Source: Candidatus Nomurabacteria bacterium (GTDB taxonomy: Bacteria > Patescibacteriota > Minisyncoccia > Phycocordibacterales > UBA9973). From it: a stretch of DNA of 20,908 nt. Under the pieces are notes generated by a model that worked only from the letters and a program-made list of their open reading frames with translations, made no database searches and was not told where the DNA came from. The stretch covers positions 1 through 20,908 of the forward strand of contig JAHFNM010000011.1 in the NCBI GenBank assembly GCA_023267415.1. Reading direction: 5' to 3'. Below are positions 7,017-15,051 of the stretch, piece by piece (the stretch's first letter is position 1; the number at the start of each line of letters is the position of its first letter). The position numbers and the translations under genes are program-made.

Positions 7017-7559
7017 ATGAAAAAACAAGGAACGGTCATTAGCGTGCTCATCATTCTTGCACTCATCGCACTTATCATTTATATGCAGCGGGACAATCAC
7101 CCGACAAAGACGCCGGAAGTCATTTCCACGCAAATACAGACGGCAACCACTCCAACTTCCACTACTAATCAATCATCAACCACAACAACCATGAATCCAA
7201 AAGAAACAACAACCGCAGACGGACTGAAGATCACCGTAGTAAAAGAGGGAACAGGCGCAGGTGCGGTCCAGGGAGACACTGTTTCTGTAAACTACACCGG
7301 TTCATTTCCAGGTGGTGCAGCGTTTGATTCTAATGTGGATCCAAAGTTTTCCCACGTCGAGCCATTCTCATTTGTTTTGGGGTCAGGCATGGTTATCAAG
7401 GGCTGGGATGAGGGAGTGCTTGGCATGAAGACCGGTGAGAAGCGCCATCTCGTAATACCTGCAAGTCTTGGCTACGGAGCGGCAGGTGCGGGCGGAGTCA
7501 TTCCTCCAAACGCAGTGCTCGAGTTTGATGTCGAAGTCGTCTCAATCAGCCACAAATAA
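7017..7559 (+). CDS. Membrane-anchored FKBP-type peptidyl-prolyl cis-trans isomerase
   Basis: 180 aa. An N-terminal signal anchor (residues 7-22) is followed by a Thr/Ser-rich linker of about 40 residues and one FKBP domain (about 68-178). Typical FKBP segments are visible: GDTVSVNYTGSF, AFDSN, PFSFVLGSGMVIKGWDEGV, KRHLVIPASLGYG and VIPPNAVLEFDVEVV. These include the aromatic and Asp positions that line the proline pocket. It should catalyse prolyl isomerisation during folding of exported proteins at the outer face of the membrane. It heads a short group with a 42-aa membrane peptide and a SIMPL protein, all envelope-directed. Confidence 0.95.
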   Translation: MKKQGTVISVLIILALIALIIYMQRDNHPTKTPEVISTQIQTATTPTSTTNQSSTTTTMNPKETTTADGLKITVVKEGTGAGAVQGDTVSVNYTGSFPGGAAFDSNVDPKFSHVEPFSFVLGSGMVIKGWDEGVLGMKTGEKRHLVIPASLGYGAAGAGGVIPPNAVLEFDVEVVSISHK

Positions 7560-7579
7560 CAACTCCTTGCATACAGCGT

Positions 7580-7708
7580 ATGACAAAAAAACTCTTTCGA
7601 ATATTCGCTCTGCTTGTCGTCCTTGGAGGCATCGCCTGGGGAATAAATAGCATGCTCGTTCATTCGCCGGTGCGGCAGCAAGGTAGCGATGCTTCTCTTA
7701 TCAAGTAA
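7580..7708 (+). CDS. Small membrane peptide (42 aa)
   Basis: An ATG at 7580, 20 nt after the FKBP stop, opens a 42-aa frame beginning MTKKLFRIFALLVVLGGIAW, with a positive N-terminus, one hydrophobic helix and a short polar tail ending SDASLIK. It resembles an anchored or secreted peptide. It ends 15 nt before the SIMPL gene and fits the operon exactly. No family is recognised. Confidence 0.55.
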   Translation: MTKKLFRIFALLVVLGGIAWGINSMLVHSPVRQQGSDASLIK

Positions 7709-7723
7709 TAACCATACAAATCT

Positions 7724-8491
7724 ATGAATACATTCTTTGATCAAAAAAACGCAGCTCGCATGGGAAAGGTGGCGCTTCTTCTCGGATTGTTCCTCGCTCT
7801 ATTCTTCATGATGAAGTTCTTGAATGAAACCAAGCTCTTCAATCAAGGACAGGAAGACATTTCAAAGGCGAGCACGATCGATGTTTCGGGAACAGGTTTC
7901 GCATTTGCCATCCCTGATATTGCAAGCGAGAGCTTCACCATCGAGCAAAAATCTGCGACCGTGCGCGAAGCACAGGCCATTGTGAGCACGAAGGCAAACG
8001 ATGCCGTTTCGTTTTTGAAAAAGTCCGGCATTGCCGAAAAGGATATTCAAACGACGAACTACAGTGCCAATCCGAACTATAGCTATCCTCCGAACGGCAC
8101 GCCGACATTGCTCGGATATATGGTTTCCGAAACCATTACCGTTAAGATTCGCGACACGAGCGCAGTAGGGAAGATCGTGGACGGGCTTGGTGCGCAAGGT
8201 GTGACAGGCCTCTCAGGCCCGAACTTTATGGTAGATGATCCTGATGCAGTAAACGCACAGGCTCGCGCAAAGGCCATCGCCGATGCAAAAGCCAAGGCCG
8301 CTGTGCTTGCGCGCGATCTCGGCGTCGACTTAGTGCGCATCGTACGCTTCTCTGAAAACGGCGGTGGAGGTTCTCCGATTCCTATGTACGCAAAGGATAT
8401 GGCGGCAGGGTCTGCTTCTCCAACTTCAGTCCTCCCTGCAGGCGAGAATAAATACACCTCGAATGTGACGATCACGTACGAAATACGCTAA
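7724..8491 (+). CDS. SIMPL-domain (DUF541) protein, membrane-anchored
   Basis: 255 aa with an N-terminal membrane anchor (about 16-34) and a large extracytoplasmic domain. The sequence starts the domain with TIDVSGTGFAFAIPDIASESFTI and continues with KANDAVSFLKKSGIAEKDIQTTNYSANPNY, then ARAKAIADAKAKAAVLARDLGV and ends NVTITYEIR. This is the usual order in SIMPL/DUF541 proteins (for example E. coli YggE, linked to oxidative stress by unclear means). No catalytic residues are known for the family. It is the last gene of the FKBP group and is followed by a strong terminator. Confidence 0.9.
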   Translation: MNTFFDQKNAARMGKVALLLGLFLALFFMMKFLNETKLFNQGQEDISKASTIDVSGTGFAFAIPDIASESFTIEQKSATVREAQAIVSTKANDAVSFLKKSGIAEKDIQTTNYSANPNYSYPPNGTPTLLGYMVSETITVKIRDTSAVGKIVDGLGAQGVTGLSGPNFMVDDPDAVNAQARAKAIADAKAKAAVLARDLGVDLVRIVRFSENGGGGSPIPMYAKDMAAGSASPTSVLPAGENKYTSNVTITYEIR

Positions 8492-8530
8492 CTAGGTAGC
8501 TAGATAATTAGCTCTAGAAATTAGGAAACA

Positions 8531-8564
8531 AAAAAGTGCGCCGGCGAAAGCCGGCGCACTTTTT
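8531..8564. terminator. Strong intrinsic terminator after the SIMPL gene
   Basis: AAAAAGTGCGCCGGC (8531-8545) pairs with GCCGGCGCACTTTTT (8550-8564) around a GAAA tetraloop, giving a 15-bp stem. Confidence 0.9.
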
Positions 8565-8578
8565 GACTTTTATTCCTA

Positions 8579-8584
8579 TATAAT
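8579..8584 (+). promoter_or_regulatory. -10 box of the secE-nusG-rplK unit
   Basis: TATAAT sits just after the upstream terminator. The predicted start near 8591 gives a leader of about 60 nt. A -35 would overlap the terminator stem and is not evident. Confidence 0.5.
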
Positions 8585-8602
8585 GTATTCTCTACTTATA
8601 TA

Positions 8603-8642
8603 AAAAGCCCCCGAAGGGCTTTTAAAATTGGCTGAAAAGCCC
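8603..8642 (+). promoter_or_regulatory. secE leader with two mutually exclusive hairpins
   Basis: GGGCTTTT (8616-8623) can pair either with AAAAGCCC upstream (8603-8610) or with a second identical AAAAGCCC downstream (8635-8642). The second hairpin ends 8 nt before the secE ATG. This is the layout of a switchable leader, but no ligand or protein is known and neither form has a proper U-tract. Confidence 0.4.
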
Positions 8643-8650
8643 TATATCAC

Positions 8651-8833
8651 ATGAGTATCACAACCTATTTCAAAGAAACCCGCGAAGAATTCAAGCACGT
8701 CAATTGGCCTACCCGCAAGCAGGCTATTGCTTACAGTATTGCAGTTATCGTTATTTCGCTCGCAGTCGCATACTTCCTTGGCGCCTTTGACAGCCTGTTC
8801 CAGTTTGGTCTCGGCAAGCTCCTCGGTTTCTAA
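8651..8833 (+). CDS. secE: Preprotein translocase subunit SecE
   Basis: A 60-aa single-spanning protein with the conserved amphipathic segment ETREEFKHVNWPTRKQ (about residues 9-24, including the family WPTR) followed by one membrane helix (about 28-45). SecE clamps SecY in the translocon. The size is usual for the short single-helix form. It is followed 40 nt later by nusG and then rplK, the classic order. Confidence 0.97.
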   Translation: MSITTYFKETREEFKHVNWPTRKQAIAYSIAVIVISLAVAYFLGAFDSLFQFGLGKLLGF

Positions 8834-8873
8834 ATTCATTATTTTTCATTATTAACCCTAAACACATTTCGTT

Positions 8874-9422
8874 ATGTCAAAACAAGAAATCACACCTGAG
8901 CGCAGCTGGTACGCGATTCACACATACGCGGGCTATGAAAATGCGGTTCTCCGAAACCTCAAACAGCGCATCGACTCGCTCGGCATGCAGGACAAGATCT
9001 TCAATGTTGTCGTTCCGATGGAAAAGAAGATCAAGATCAAGGCAGGGAAGCGCGTGGAATCCGAAGAGCGCGTCTATCCCGGCTATGTGCTCGTGGATAT
9101 GATCGTGACCGATGACTCATGGTACGTCGTTCGAAACACTCCTCGCGTGACCGGATTCGTCGGTGCTGGCGTAAATCCTGTGCCGTTGAACAAAGATGAA
9201 GTAGCTGCGCTCTTCAAGACCATGGACAACACTGAGTCTGCAAAGCACACCATCGATCTTTCGATCGGAGACCTTGTTACCATCGCTGACGGTCCGTTCA
9301 AGGAGCTTGAAGGCAAGGTGAGCGAAGTTGACCAGGACCGCGGCAAGGTCCGCGTCCTTGTGGCTATGTTCGGCCGCGAAACCCCGGTAGAACTCGACTT
9401 TCTCCAAGTAAAAAAGATGTAA
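8874..9422 (+). CDS. nusG: Transcription termination/antitermination factor NusG
   Basis: 182 aa. The NGN domain begins RSWYAIHTYAGYENAVLRNL and contains VYPGYVLVDM and RNTPRVTGFVG. The C-terminal KOW domain carries GDLVTIADGPFKELEGKVSEVD (about 130-151) and ends with the FGRETPVELDF segment. NusG binds RNA polymerase and links it to Rho or to the leading ribosome. Length and domain order are standard. It lies between secE and rplK. Confidence 0.97.
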   Translation: MSKQEITPERSWYAIHTYAGYENAVLRNLKQRIDSLGMQDKIFNVVVPMEKKIKIKAGKRVESEERVYPGYVLVDMIVTDDSWYVVRNTPRVTGFVGAGVNPVPLNKDEVAALFKTMDNTESAKHTIDLSIGDLVTIADGPFKELEGKVSEVDQDRGKVRVLVAMFGRETPVELDFLQVKKM

Positions 9423-9518
9423 TTGCCAATCAGCGATTTTTCTGTTAATGTATCGACACTGTTAGTTTTTTGGCTTCTACTTAAAACCTAACAATTTAAA
9501 GCTAAAAACAACTATTTT

Positions 9519-9944
9519 ATGGCCAAAAAAATCACCAAAAAAGTAAAAGTACAGATCGCGGGAGGCCGTGCTACTCCTGCGCCACCGCTTGGACCTGCGC
9601 TCGGTCAGGCCGGCGTGAACATCGGTGACTTCGTCACTAAGTTCAACGCAGCCACTTCGAGCATGATGGGCGACACAGTAGGATGTGTCATCACCGTGTA
9701 CGAAGACCGCAGCTACGATTTCGTCGTTAAGACGCCTCCAGTTGCCGGACTTCTCTTTAAGGCTGCAGGCATTGCGAAGGGATCGGGCAAGCCGAACACT
9801 TCAAAGGCCGGATCAATCACGCAAGCTCAGCTTCGCGAGATCGCCGAAAAGAAACTCCCAGACCTCAACGCCAAAGACGTTGAAGGCGCGATGAAAATCA
9901 TCGCCGGATCGGCACGACAGGCAGGAATCGAGATCAAAGGCTAA
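9519..9944 (+). CDS. rplK: 50S ribosomal protein L11 (uL11)
   Basis: 141 aa with the standard L11 features: VKVQIAGGRATPAPPLGPAL and GQAGVNI in the N-terminal domain, then the rRNA-binding C-terminal domain with KGSGKPNTSKAGSITQAQL and GSARQAGIEIKG. It forms the L11 stalk base of the GTPase-associated centre. The 96-nt gap after nusG has a loose hairpin (GTTAG near 9461 with CTAAC near 9487). Unusually, rplA does not follow; a strong terminator and a convergent gene do. Confidence 0.97.
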   Translation: MAKKITKKVKVQIAGGRATPAPPLGPALGQAGVNIGDFVTKFNAATSSMMGDTVGCVITVYEDRSYDFVVKTPPVAGLLFKAAGIAKGSGKPNTSKAGSITQAQLREIAEKKLPDLNAKDVEGAMKIIAGSARQAGIEIKG

Positions 9945-9950
9945 AACAAA

Positions 9951-9996
9951 AACACAAAAAGAAAAACCTCCTGACGGAGGTTTTTCTTTTTGTGTT
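9951..9996. terminator. Bidirectional terminator between rplK and dcd
   Basis: A perfect 21-bp stem (9951-9971 with 9976-9996) with a TGAC loop and A/T runs on both sides serves the two convergent genes. Its core is CCTCC/GGAGG. Confidence 0.92.
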
Positions 9997-9999
9997 TTA

Positions 10000-10536
10000 T
10001 TAGAATGAATTCTTCCACATCATCGATTCTTTCGGCAGGGCTTCCTGCTGGGAATACTTCGCATTTACTTTTTTGCTGTAGAGGCGTTCAACTTCGCCGT
10101 CCACGATGTAGTAGATGAGCTGTCCGACGGGCATGCCGGCATAGATGCGCACAGGAATGGTGCATGAAAGCTCAAGTGTCCAGAATCCGCAGAATCCGAC
10201 ATCGCCCTTTCCTGCTGTGGCATGGATGTCGATACCAAGGCGACCCGTAGACGATTTTCCTTCGAGGAAAGGGACATGCTTGTGTGTTTCGGTGTATTCG
10301 AGGGTTGAGCCGAGATAGAGCTGTCCTGGTTGGAGTACGTAGCCTTCTTCCGGGATTTCAAAATGGCGGATTTGATTGTGCTTCTTCGCATCAATCATTC
10401 CGTCCACGTATTGGGCGAGGTGCTTTGAAATGTGCACATCGTACGAATTGCCGCCCATATTTTTCACGTCAAAAGGAGTGATGACAATTTCGCCCTTGTC
10501 GACACATTCGAGGATTTTTTTATCGGATAAAATCAT
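10000..10536 (-). CDS. dcd: dCTP deaminase (Dcd/dUTPase superfamily)
   Basis: 178 aa. Typical Dcd features are MILSDKKILECVDKG at the N-terminus, NSYDVHIS, LQPGQLYLGSTLE, FLEGKSSTGRLGI and GFWTLELS, with E122 at the place of the catalytic Glu (E138 in E. coli). The enzyme deaminates dCTP to dUTP; some relatives also cleave dUTP to dUMP, which the sequence alone does not decide. A separate dut at 19871 would complete the route. It is the last gene of a minus-strand group thyX - NUDIX - dcd, 30 nt after the repaired end of the NUDIX gene. Confidence 0.93.
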   Translation of the reverse strand: MILSDKKILECVDKGEIVITPFDVKNMGGNSYDVHISKHLAQYVDGMIDAKKHNQIRHFEIPEEGYVLQPGQLYLGSTLEYTETHKHVPFLEGKSSTGRLGIDIHATAGKGDVGFCGFWTLELSCTIPVRIYAGMPVGQLIYYIVDGEVERLYSKKVNAKYSQQEALPKESMMWKNSF

Positions 10537-10566
10537 GCTGGAAGTTTCGCATATTAGAATAAATTG

Positions 10567-10988
10567 TCAATTAGTTTTTGCTATTGTCTCGAGCGCTTGC
10601 TGTGTCATCTTGGCGATTGGAGAGGGGAGTTTGGAAAGTGTAAACCAACCGATCTCGTCACATTTTTCAGGTTCTTGTATCATTGGTGTTCCGAAAACAA
10701 TCTCGCCACAAAAATATTGGTAATCCAATGTTGATGCTCATCAGGAATAATATGATCGTATGTTGTGAGATGCTTTGTAATTTGAATATCAATACCAAAC
10801 TCCTCTTTTGTTTCTCGAATTGCTGCCTGTATCAGTGTTTCATTGAAATCAACTTTGCCTCCGGGAAGAGCCCAGGCTCCACCCTCATTGAATGATTTTG
10901 GTCCGCGTCTCATCAAAAAAATTTTTTTGGTATGGTCGAATAAAACAACGCCGACCCCTACCCCGATGTAATCAATTCCAGGCTTCAT
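10567..10988 (-). pseudogene. NUDIX hydrolase interrupted by a frameshift
   Basis: The first frame (10988 to 10680) gives 102 aa with a perfect NUDIX box: G44-x5-E50-x7-RETKEEFGI. It stops early. The next frame immediately carries the missing C-terminus: TPMIQEPEKCDEIGWFTL and LPSPIAKMTQQALETI, ending at 10567. Inserting one G near 10691-10692 (TCGGAAC to TCGGGAAC) restores a 140-aa protein, a normal length. The box and the EIGWF segment fit NUDIX enzymes that hydrolyse nucleoside triphosphates, but the substrate is unknown. The start ATG overlaps the thyX stop (TAATG), implying coupled translation. Sequencing error or recent inactivation are both possible. Confidence 0.85.
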
Positions 10989-12337
10989 TATTTTAGGACA
11001 ATATCGTGCTCTCCGCGCTTGATATCGAATCGGTCGATCTCCGCATCAAGGTGAATGACCAGCCCGTCTTTTCCAAATAATTCTGTCAGGGTATCAGCCA
11101 TTTGTTTTGCGCGCTTGCGGAGTGTTGGATGCACGAATCGTGTTGCGCGGAGTTCTACGAGATAGACGAGAGCGGGAAGTCCTCCAGTGAGCCTGTTTGA
11201 GGTGAGATAACCCATCGCCGTGTAATACTGCTTTTCTTCTGGTGTGCAGGAAAGCTTCGCAAGTTTTTCTTCCTGCGATTTCAAAAATACTTTTGCCTTT
11301 TCTCGTACTGCCTCGGGCAATTCTTCAAGATACCAATCGCCGAATCCGATCTCTGTCGTGAGAAGAGGCATACGTTGAGTGACTGCGCGATGGCGCTGGA
11401 TATCGCGGAATGATCCGAAGTCGAGCTGAAATTCAAACTGCACCGTTCCGGCTTCGGAAAGATGGCGAGGCAGTTCCGTCTTTGCTGGGCGTTTTTCTAA
11501 TGATTCTTTTGGAAGGAGTGCTGTGTCGACGGTATTTTTGCTCACGACAAACTCGGGACATGAAGGATTGTGGTAATAGTAATCATTTTTCATGATGTAC
11601 TCGTTGTACTCTTCCGTTCCTTCGTACCGCTTGTGTCCGAACGAATTGGGAAAGGCTTTGATGAGCGTTGCTTCGATTGCATCTCCAGTGGCTCGCACTT
11701 CTGCAAGAGGATGGTGGCGAAGCATTGCGATCTTGTCTGCTGCTTGTCGAAGATTGGTATGCCAAGCAAGGTTGGTCGTTGCTCCGGCAGGCAAGAATCC
11801 TCGAAGAATATCGAATGCGCGGGCATTGATGGCTTTTTGGTATACAGCATCTGGCTCACCTTCGCCGAGAGGGAAGAGTCCTCGCAGATATTCTTTGACT
11901 GGCTCGAGCGATTCCATATAGAAAGAGCGCCATGCTTCAAGGATTTCCTCAGCCTCCTTTGTGCCGAGCGGATTCTTGAACGGTTGATGTTCGAAGTCGA
12001 TGTATCGGGTGGATGCTTCCTGTCCGGAATAGAGGGACCAGTCTTGAATGGCTTTTGCCACGAGCATGGAGACGCCTTCAATGAAGAGAGAAACGGTTCC
12101 GCAGTCGCCGATGGATTTGTGTCCGTAGCCGACATAAAAATTCTTCATGAAGTTGTCTGCGCCGCGCTTTTCCAAGACTTCAAGGTGACCGCGCAGTCCG
12201 CCGATCGATCGGGAATGGAGCGCCTGAAGCATTGCCTCTGATTCTGGTCCGATCACTGCTCCAGTATCGAGTGCGATCACTTCGCCGCCGCCTTCGATTT
12301 CGGTCTGGCAGTGCTTAAGGTCGGTGAGATTTGTCAT
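10988..12337 (-). CDS. thyX: Tandem-fused flavin-dependent thymidylate synthase (ThyX family)
   Basis: 449 aa, about twice a normal ThyX (220-250 aa), built of two ThyX-like halves. Half 1 (about 1-235) has GYGHKSIGDCGTVSLFIEGV, then EASTRY (107-112) and NLRQAADKIAMLRHHPLAEVR (195-215). Half 2 (about 290-445) has GTVQFEFQLDFGSFRD, RHRAVTQR (315-322) and an equivalent C-terminal helix region, VELRATRFVHPTLRKRA. The usual motif RHRxxSxNExSxRY is split: half 1 keeps the SxRY end but not RHR, and half 2 keeps RHR but not the end. ThyX makes dTMP from dUMP with methylene-tetrahydrofolate and FAD. A TATACT box is 9 nt before the ATG. No thyA is present here. Confidence 0.88.
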   Translation of the reverse strand: MTNLTDLKHCQTEIEGGGEVIALDTGAVIGPESEAMLQALHSRSIGGLRGHLEVLEKRGADNFMKNFYVGYGHKSIGDCGTVSLFIEGVSMLVAKAIQDWSLYSGQEASTRYIDFEHQPFKNPLGTKEAEEILEAWRSFYMESLEPVKEYLRGLFPLGEGEPDAVYQKAINARAFDILRGFLPAGATTNLAWHTNLRQAADKIAMLRHHPLAEVRATGDAIEATLIKAFPNSFGHKRYEGTEEYNEYIMKNDYYYHNPSCPEFVVSKNTVDTALLPKESLEKRPAKTELPRHLSEAGTVQFEFQLDFGSFRDIQRHRAVTQRMPLLTTEIGFGDWYLEELPEAVREKAKVFLKSQEEKLAKLSCTPEEKQYYTAMGYLTSNRLTGGLPALVYLVELRATRFVHPTLRKRAKQMADTLTELFGKDGLVIHLDAEIDRFDIKRGEHDIVLK

Positions 12338-12346
12338 GATGTGTTT

Positions 12347-12352
12347 AGTATA
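12347..12352 (-). promoter_or_regulatory. -10 box of thyX
   Basis: On the minus strand TATACT is followed by 9 nt and then the thyX ATG at 12337, giving an almost leaderless transcript. No clear -35 is seen. Confidence 0.4.
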
Positions 12353-12379
12353 GAGGTTTCAAAACGGTTTTGCTATATA

Positions 12380-12408
12380 TTGACAAGTATATTTTATTAT
12401 GCTTAAGT
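12380..12408 (+). promoter_or_regulatory. Promoter of the orphan secreted-protein gene
   Basis: TTGACA (12380-12385), 17-nt spacer, TTAAGT (12403-12408) preceded by TGC as an extended -10. The start would be near 12415, leaving a leader of about 50 nt to the ATG at 12464. Confidence 0.55.
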
Positions 12409-12463
12409 AGTGATAAGGAGGTGCGCAAAAAGCCTTCATTGAAAACTCAAAAATTAGAAACAT

Positions 12464-13063
12464 ATGAAGAAAAAAATCAGTTTTTCGATCGCGCTTTTAT
12501 GCGCAGTATTTCTTTTCGGCAATGCGAATGCCCAGTTGTTGACCCCTCCAGAGACCTCTCAAGGCACCTGGCCTCATGTGGAGAATGGCGTCCTGGTAAA
12601 GGACGCAGAATCGGTCGCATTTAAAAAACGCGCCGACAGCATTGCCGCCAAGCGGACCTCCGACAGTTTGTTGTCTGCTACACAAAAACAACAGCCGGAG
12701 CCGGTACCAAATTCGCTTTGCGGTCCAAACGGCTGCGACGCAGAGATAATGTGGTTGGTAACACAGTTGCTCTCTGTGGAGAATAACGATGAAAAAATGG
12801 TTTCGAATTCCTTGTTCAAGTTCAATTATCTCTTGGTTGATGCCAAGAATGGGACTTTAACCGTCTCGTTTAAGACGATCAAGGATTTGAGGCCGAACAA
12901 CAGACGCTTGGCCAGGCATATGGAAGAAGATGTGCTGCGCGAGATGTGGGCCCGGATAAACAGGGAACACAACCATAGTAAGAGCCTGGATCTTGCCAGT
13001 GAGTTTTCCAAGCAAACAGGCATGTCTTTTGTCCCGGACAAAAGGAAGCGAAACAGTTTCTAA
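12464..13063 (+). CDS. Orphan secreted protein with a CGPNGC motif
   Basis: 199 aa. A classical signal peptide (MKKKISFSIALLCAVFLFGN) with likely cleavage after ANA at residue 23. The mature protein has a linker with a basic/serine-rich stretch (KKRADSIAAKRTSDSLL), two cysteines in CGPNGC (C86, C91) and a C-terminal half alternating hydrophobic strands (NYLLVDAKNGTLTVSF) with a basic helix (RRLARHMEEDVLREMWARI). I recognise no family. The two cysteines could form a disulfide once exported, perhaps via the DsbA-like protein at 4400 (inference). It stands alone with its own promoter and terminator. The KRADSIAAKR/SDSLL style recalls Bacteroidetes exported proteins, so transfer is possible. Confidence 0.7.
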   Translation: MKKKISFSIALLCAVFLFGNANAQLLTPPETSQGTWPHVENGVLVKDAESVAFKKRADSIAAKRTSDSLLSATQKQQPEPVPNSLCGPNGCDAEIMWLVTQLLSVENNDEKMVSNSLFKFNYLLVDAKNGTLTVSFKTIKDLRPNNRRLARHMEEDVLREMWARINREHNHSKSLDLASEFSKQTGMSFVPDKRKRNSF

Positions 13064-13080
13064 GATCAATCAGGTAACAC

Positions 13081-13108
13081 AAAAACCTCCGAATATTCGG
13101 AGGTTTTT
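13081..13108. terminator. Intrinsic terminator after the secreted-protein gene
   Basis: AAAAACCTCCGAAT and ATTCGGAGGTTTTT form a perfect palindrome followed by further Ts, 18 nt after the stop. Confidence 0.88.
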
Positions 13109-13132
13109 TTATTGAGTTCTCAACCAGGGCGA

Positions 13133-13250
13133 GGCTAGAAACTTTTGCATAAGCTTTTGAGAGACCTCTGTGGGAGCGACGGCGACAAAAGGAGAATATT
13201 TTTAGCAAAAAATATTCGTGTCCCTCAAAAGCTTATGCAATTGTTTCGCC
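13133..13250. repeat. 118-nt nested inverted repeat, candidate structured RNA or palindromic element
   Basis: TTGCATAAGCTTTTGAG (13145-13161) is matched perfectly by CTCAAAAGCTTATGCAA (13224-13240). Outside it, GAAAC (13138-13142) pairs with GTTTC (13243-13247) across symmetric TT/TT loops, and GGC (13133-13135) with GCC (13248-13250). Inside, GAATATTTTT (13194-13203) pairs with AAAAATATTC (13208-13217). About 28 nt (13166-13193) remain as an internal bulge containing GGGAGCGACGGCGAC. It encodes no evident protein and lies between a terminator and the helicase promoter. Confidence 0.65.
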
Positions 13251-13259
13251 GAGTGAAGT

Positions 13260-13288
13260 TTGACATTCTGGTGTAATAATGCTATTCT
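13260..13288 (+). promoter_or_regulatory. Near-consensus promoter of the DEAD-box helicase
   Basis: TTGACA (13260-13265), exactly 17 nt, then TATTCT (13283-13288) with TGC immediately before it as an extended -10. It is the best promoter in the window and predicts a start near 13295. Confidence 0.75.
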
Positions 13289-13294
13289 ATTTAC

Positions 13295-13537
13295 ATCATT
13301 CTCACTAAGGACCAACGAGGCCCTACTTATCTATAAGAGAGTGACGATTGTGGAATTCGCCCAATTAGGATTCTCGCAAATGGATGCAGTTCGAGGCGAA
13401 AATCTTATTTTGCACGGAGATGTATAATTCATACATTGAGTACGAAATAAGGTTTTCAACGAAGAAATGCGCCGTTTGAGTGAATCCTATAGACTACTTT
13501 GTCGAATGGTTGAGTATTCCATGACACAAGTAATCAT
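13295..13537 (+). promoter_or_regulatory. Long (~243 nt) helicase mRNA leader with short overlapping ORFs
   Basis: Most transcripts here seem leaderless or short-leadered, so 243 nt is exceptional. The leader holds short ATG frames: 13384-13479 (31 aa, starting MQFEAKILFC) and 13467 onward (starting MRRLSESYRLL, 45 aa, running past the helicase ATG in another frame). AGGATTC (about 13367-13373) can pair with GAATCCT (about 13482-13488). DEAD-box helicase genes of many bacteria have long cold-responsive leaders, so a regulatory role is plausible but inferred. An internal TATAAT (about 13422-13427) may be a second promoter. Confidence 0.4.
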
Positions 13538-14956
<1,419 letters not shown>

Positions 14957-14964
14957 AAATACAA

Positions 14965-15008
14965 CAACAAAAAAGCCGGGCGCCTTCAGGCTCCTGGCTT
15001 TTTTGTTG
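14965..15008. terminator. Intrinsic terminator after the helicase gene
   Basis: CAACAAAAAAGCC (14965-14977) pairs with GGCTTTTTTGTTG (14996-15008), with an imperfect inner GC stem around TTCA. Confidence 0.88.
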
Positions 15009-15051
15009 CAAATTTTTCCGTTTCCCGTAAAGTAAAGAAAAACTCCTCGTT

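Noticed and set aside
12370..12624. 84-aa open frame overlapping the secreted-protein gene
   Set aside because: It spans the promoter and lies in another frame of a gene with a clear signal peptide.
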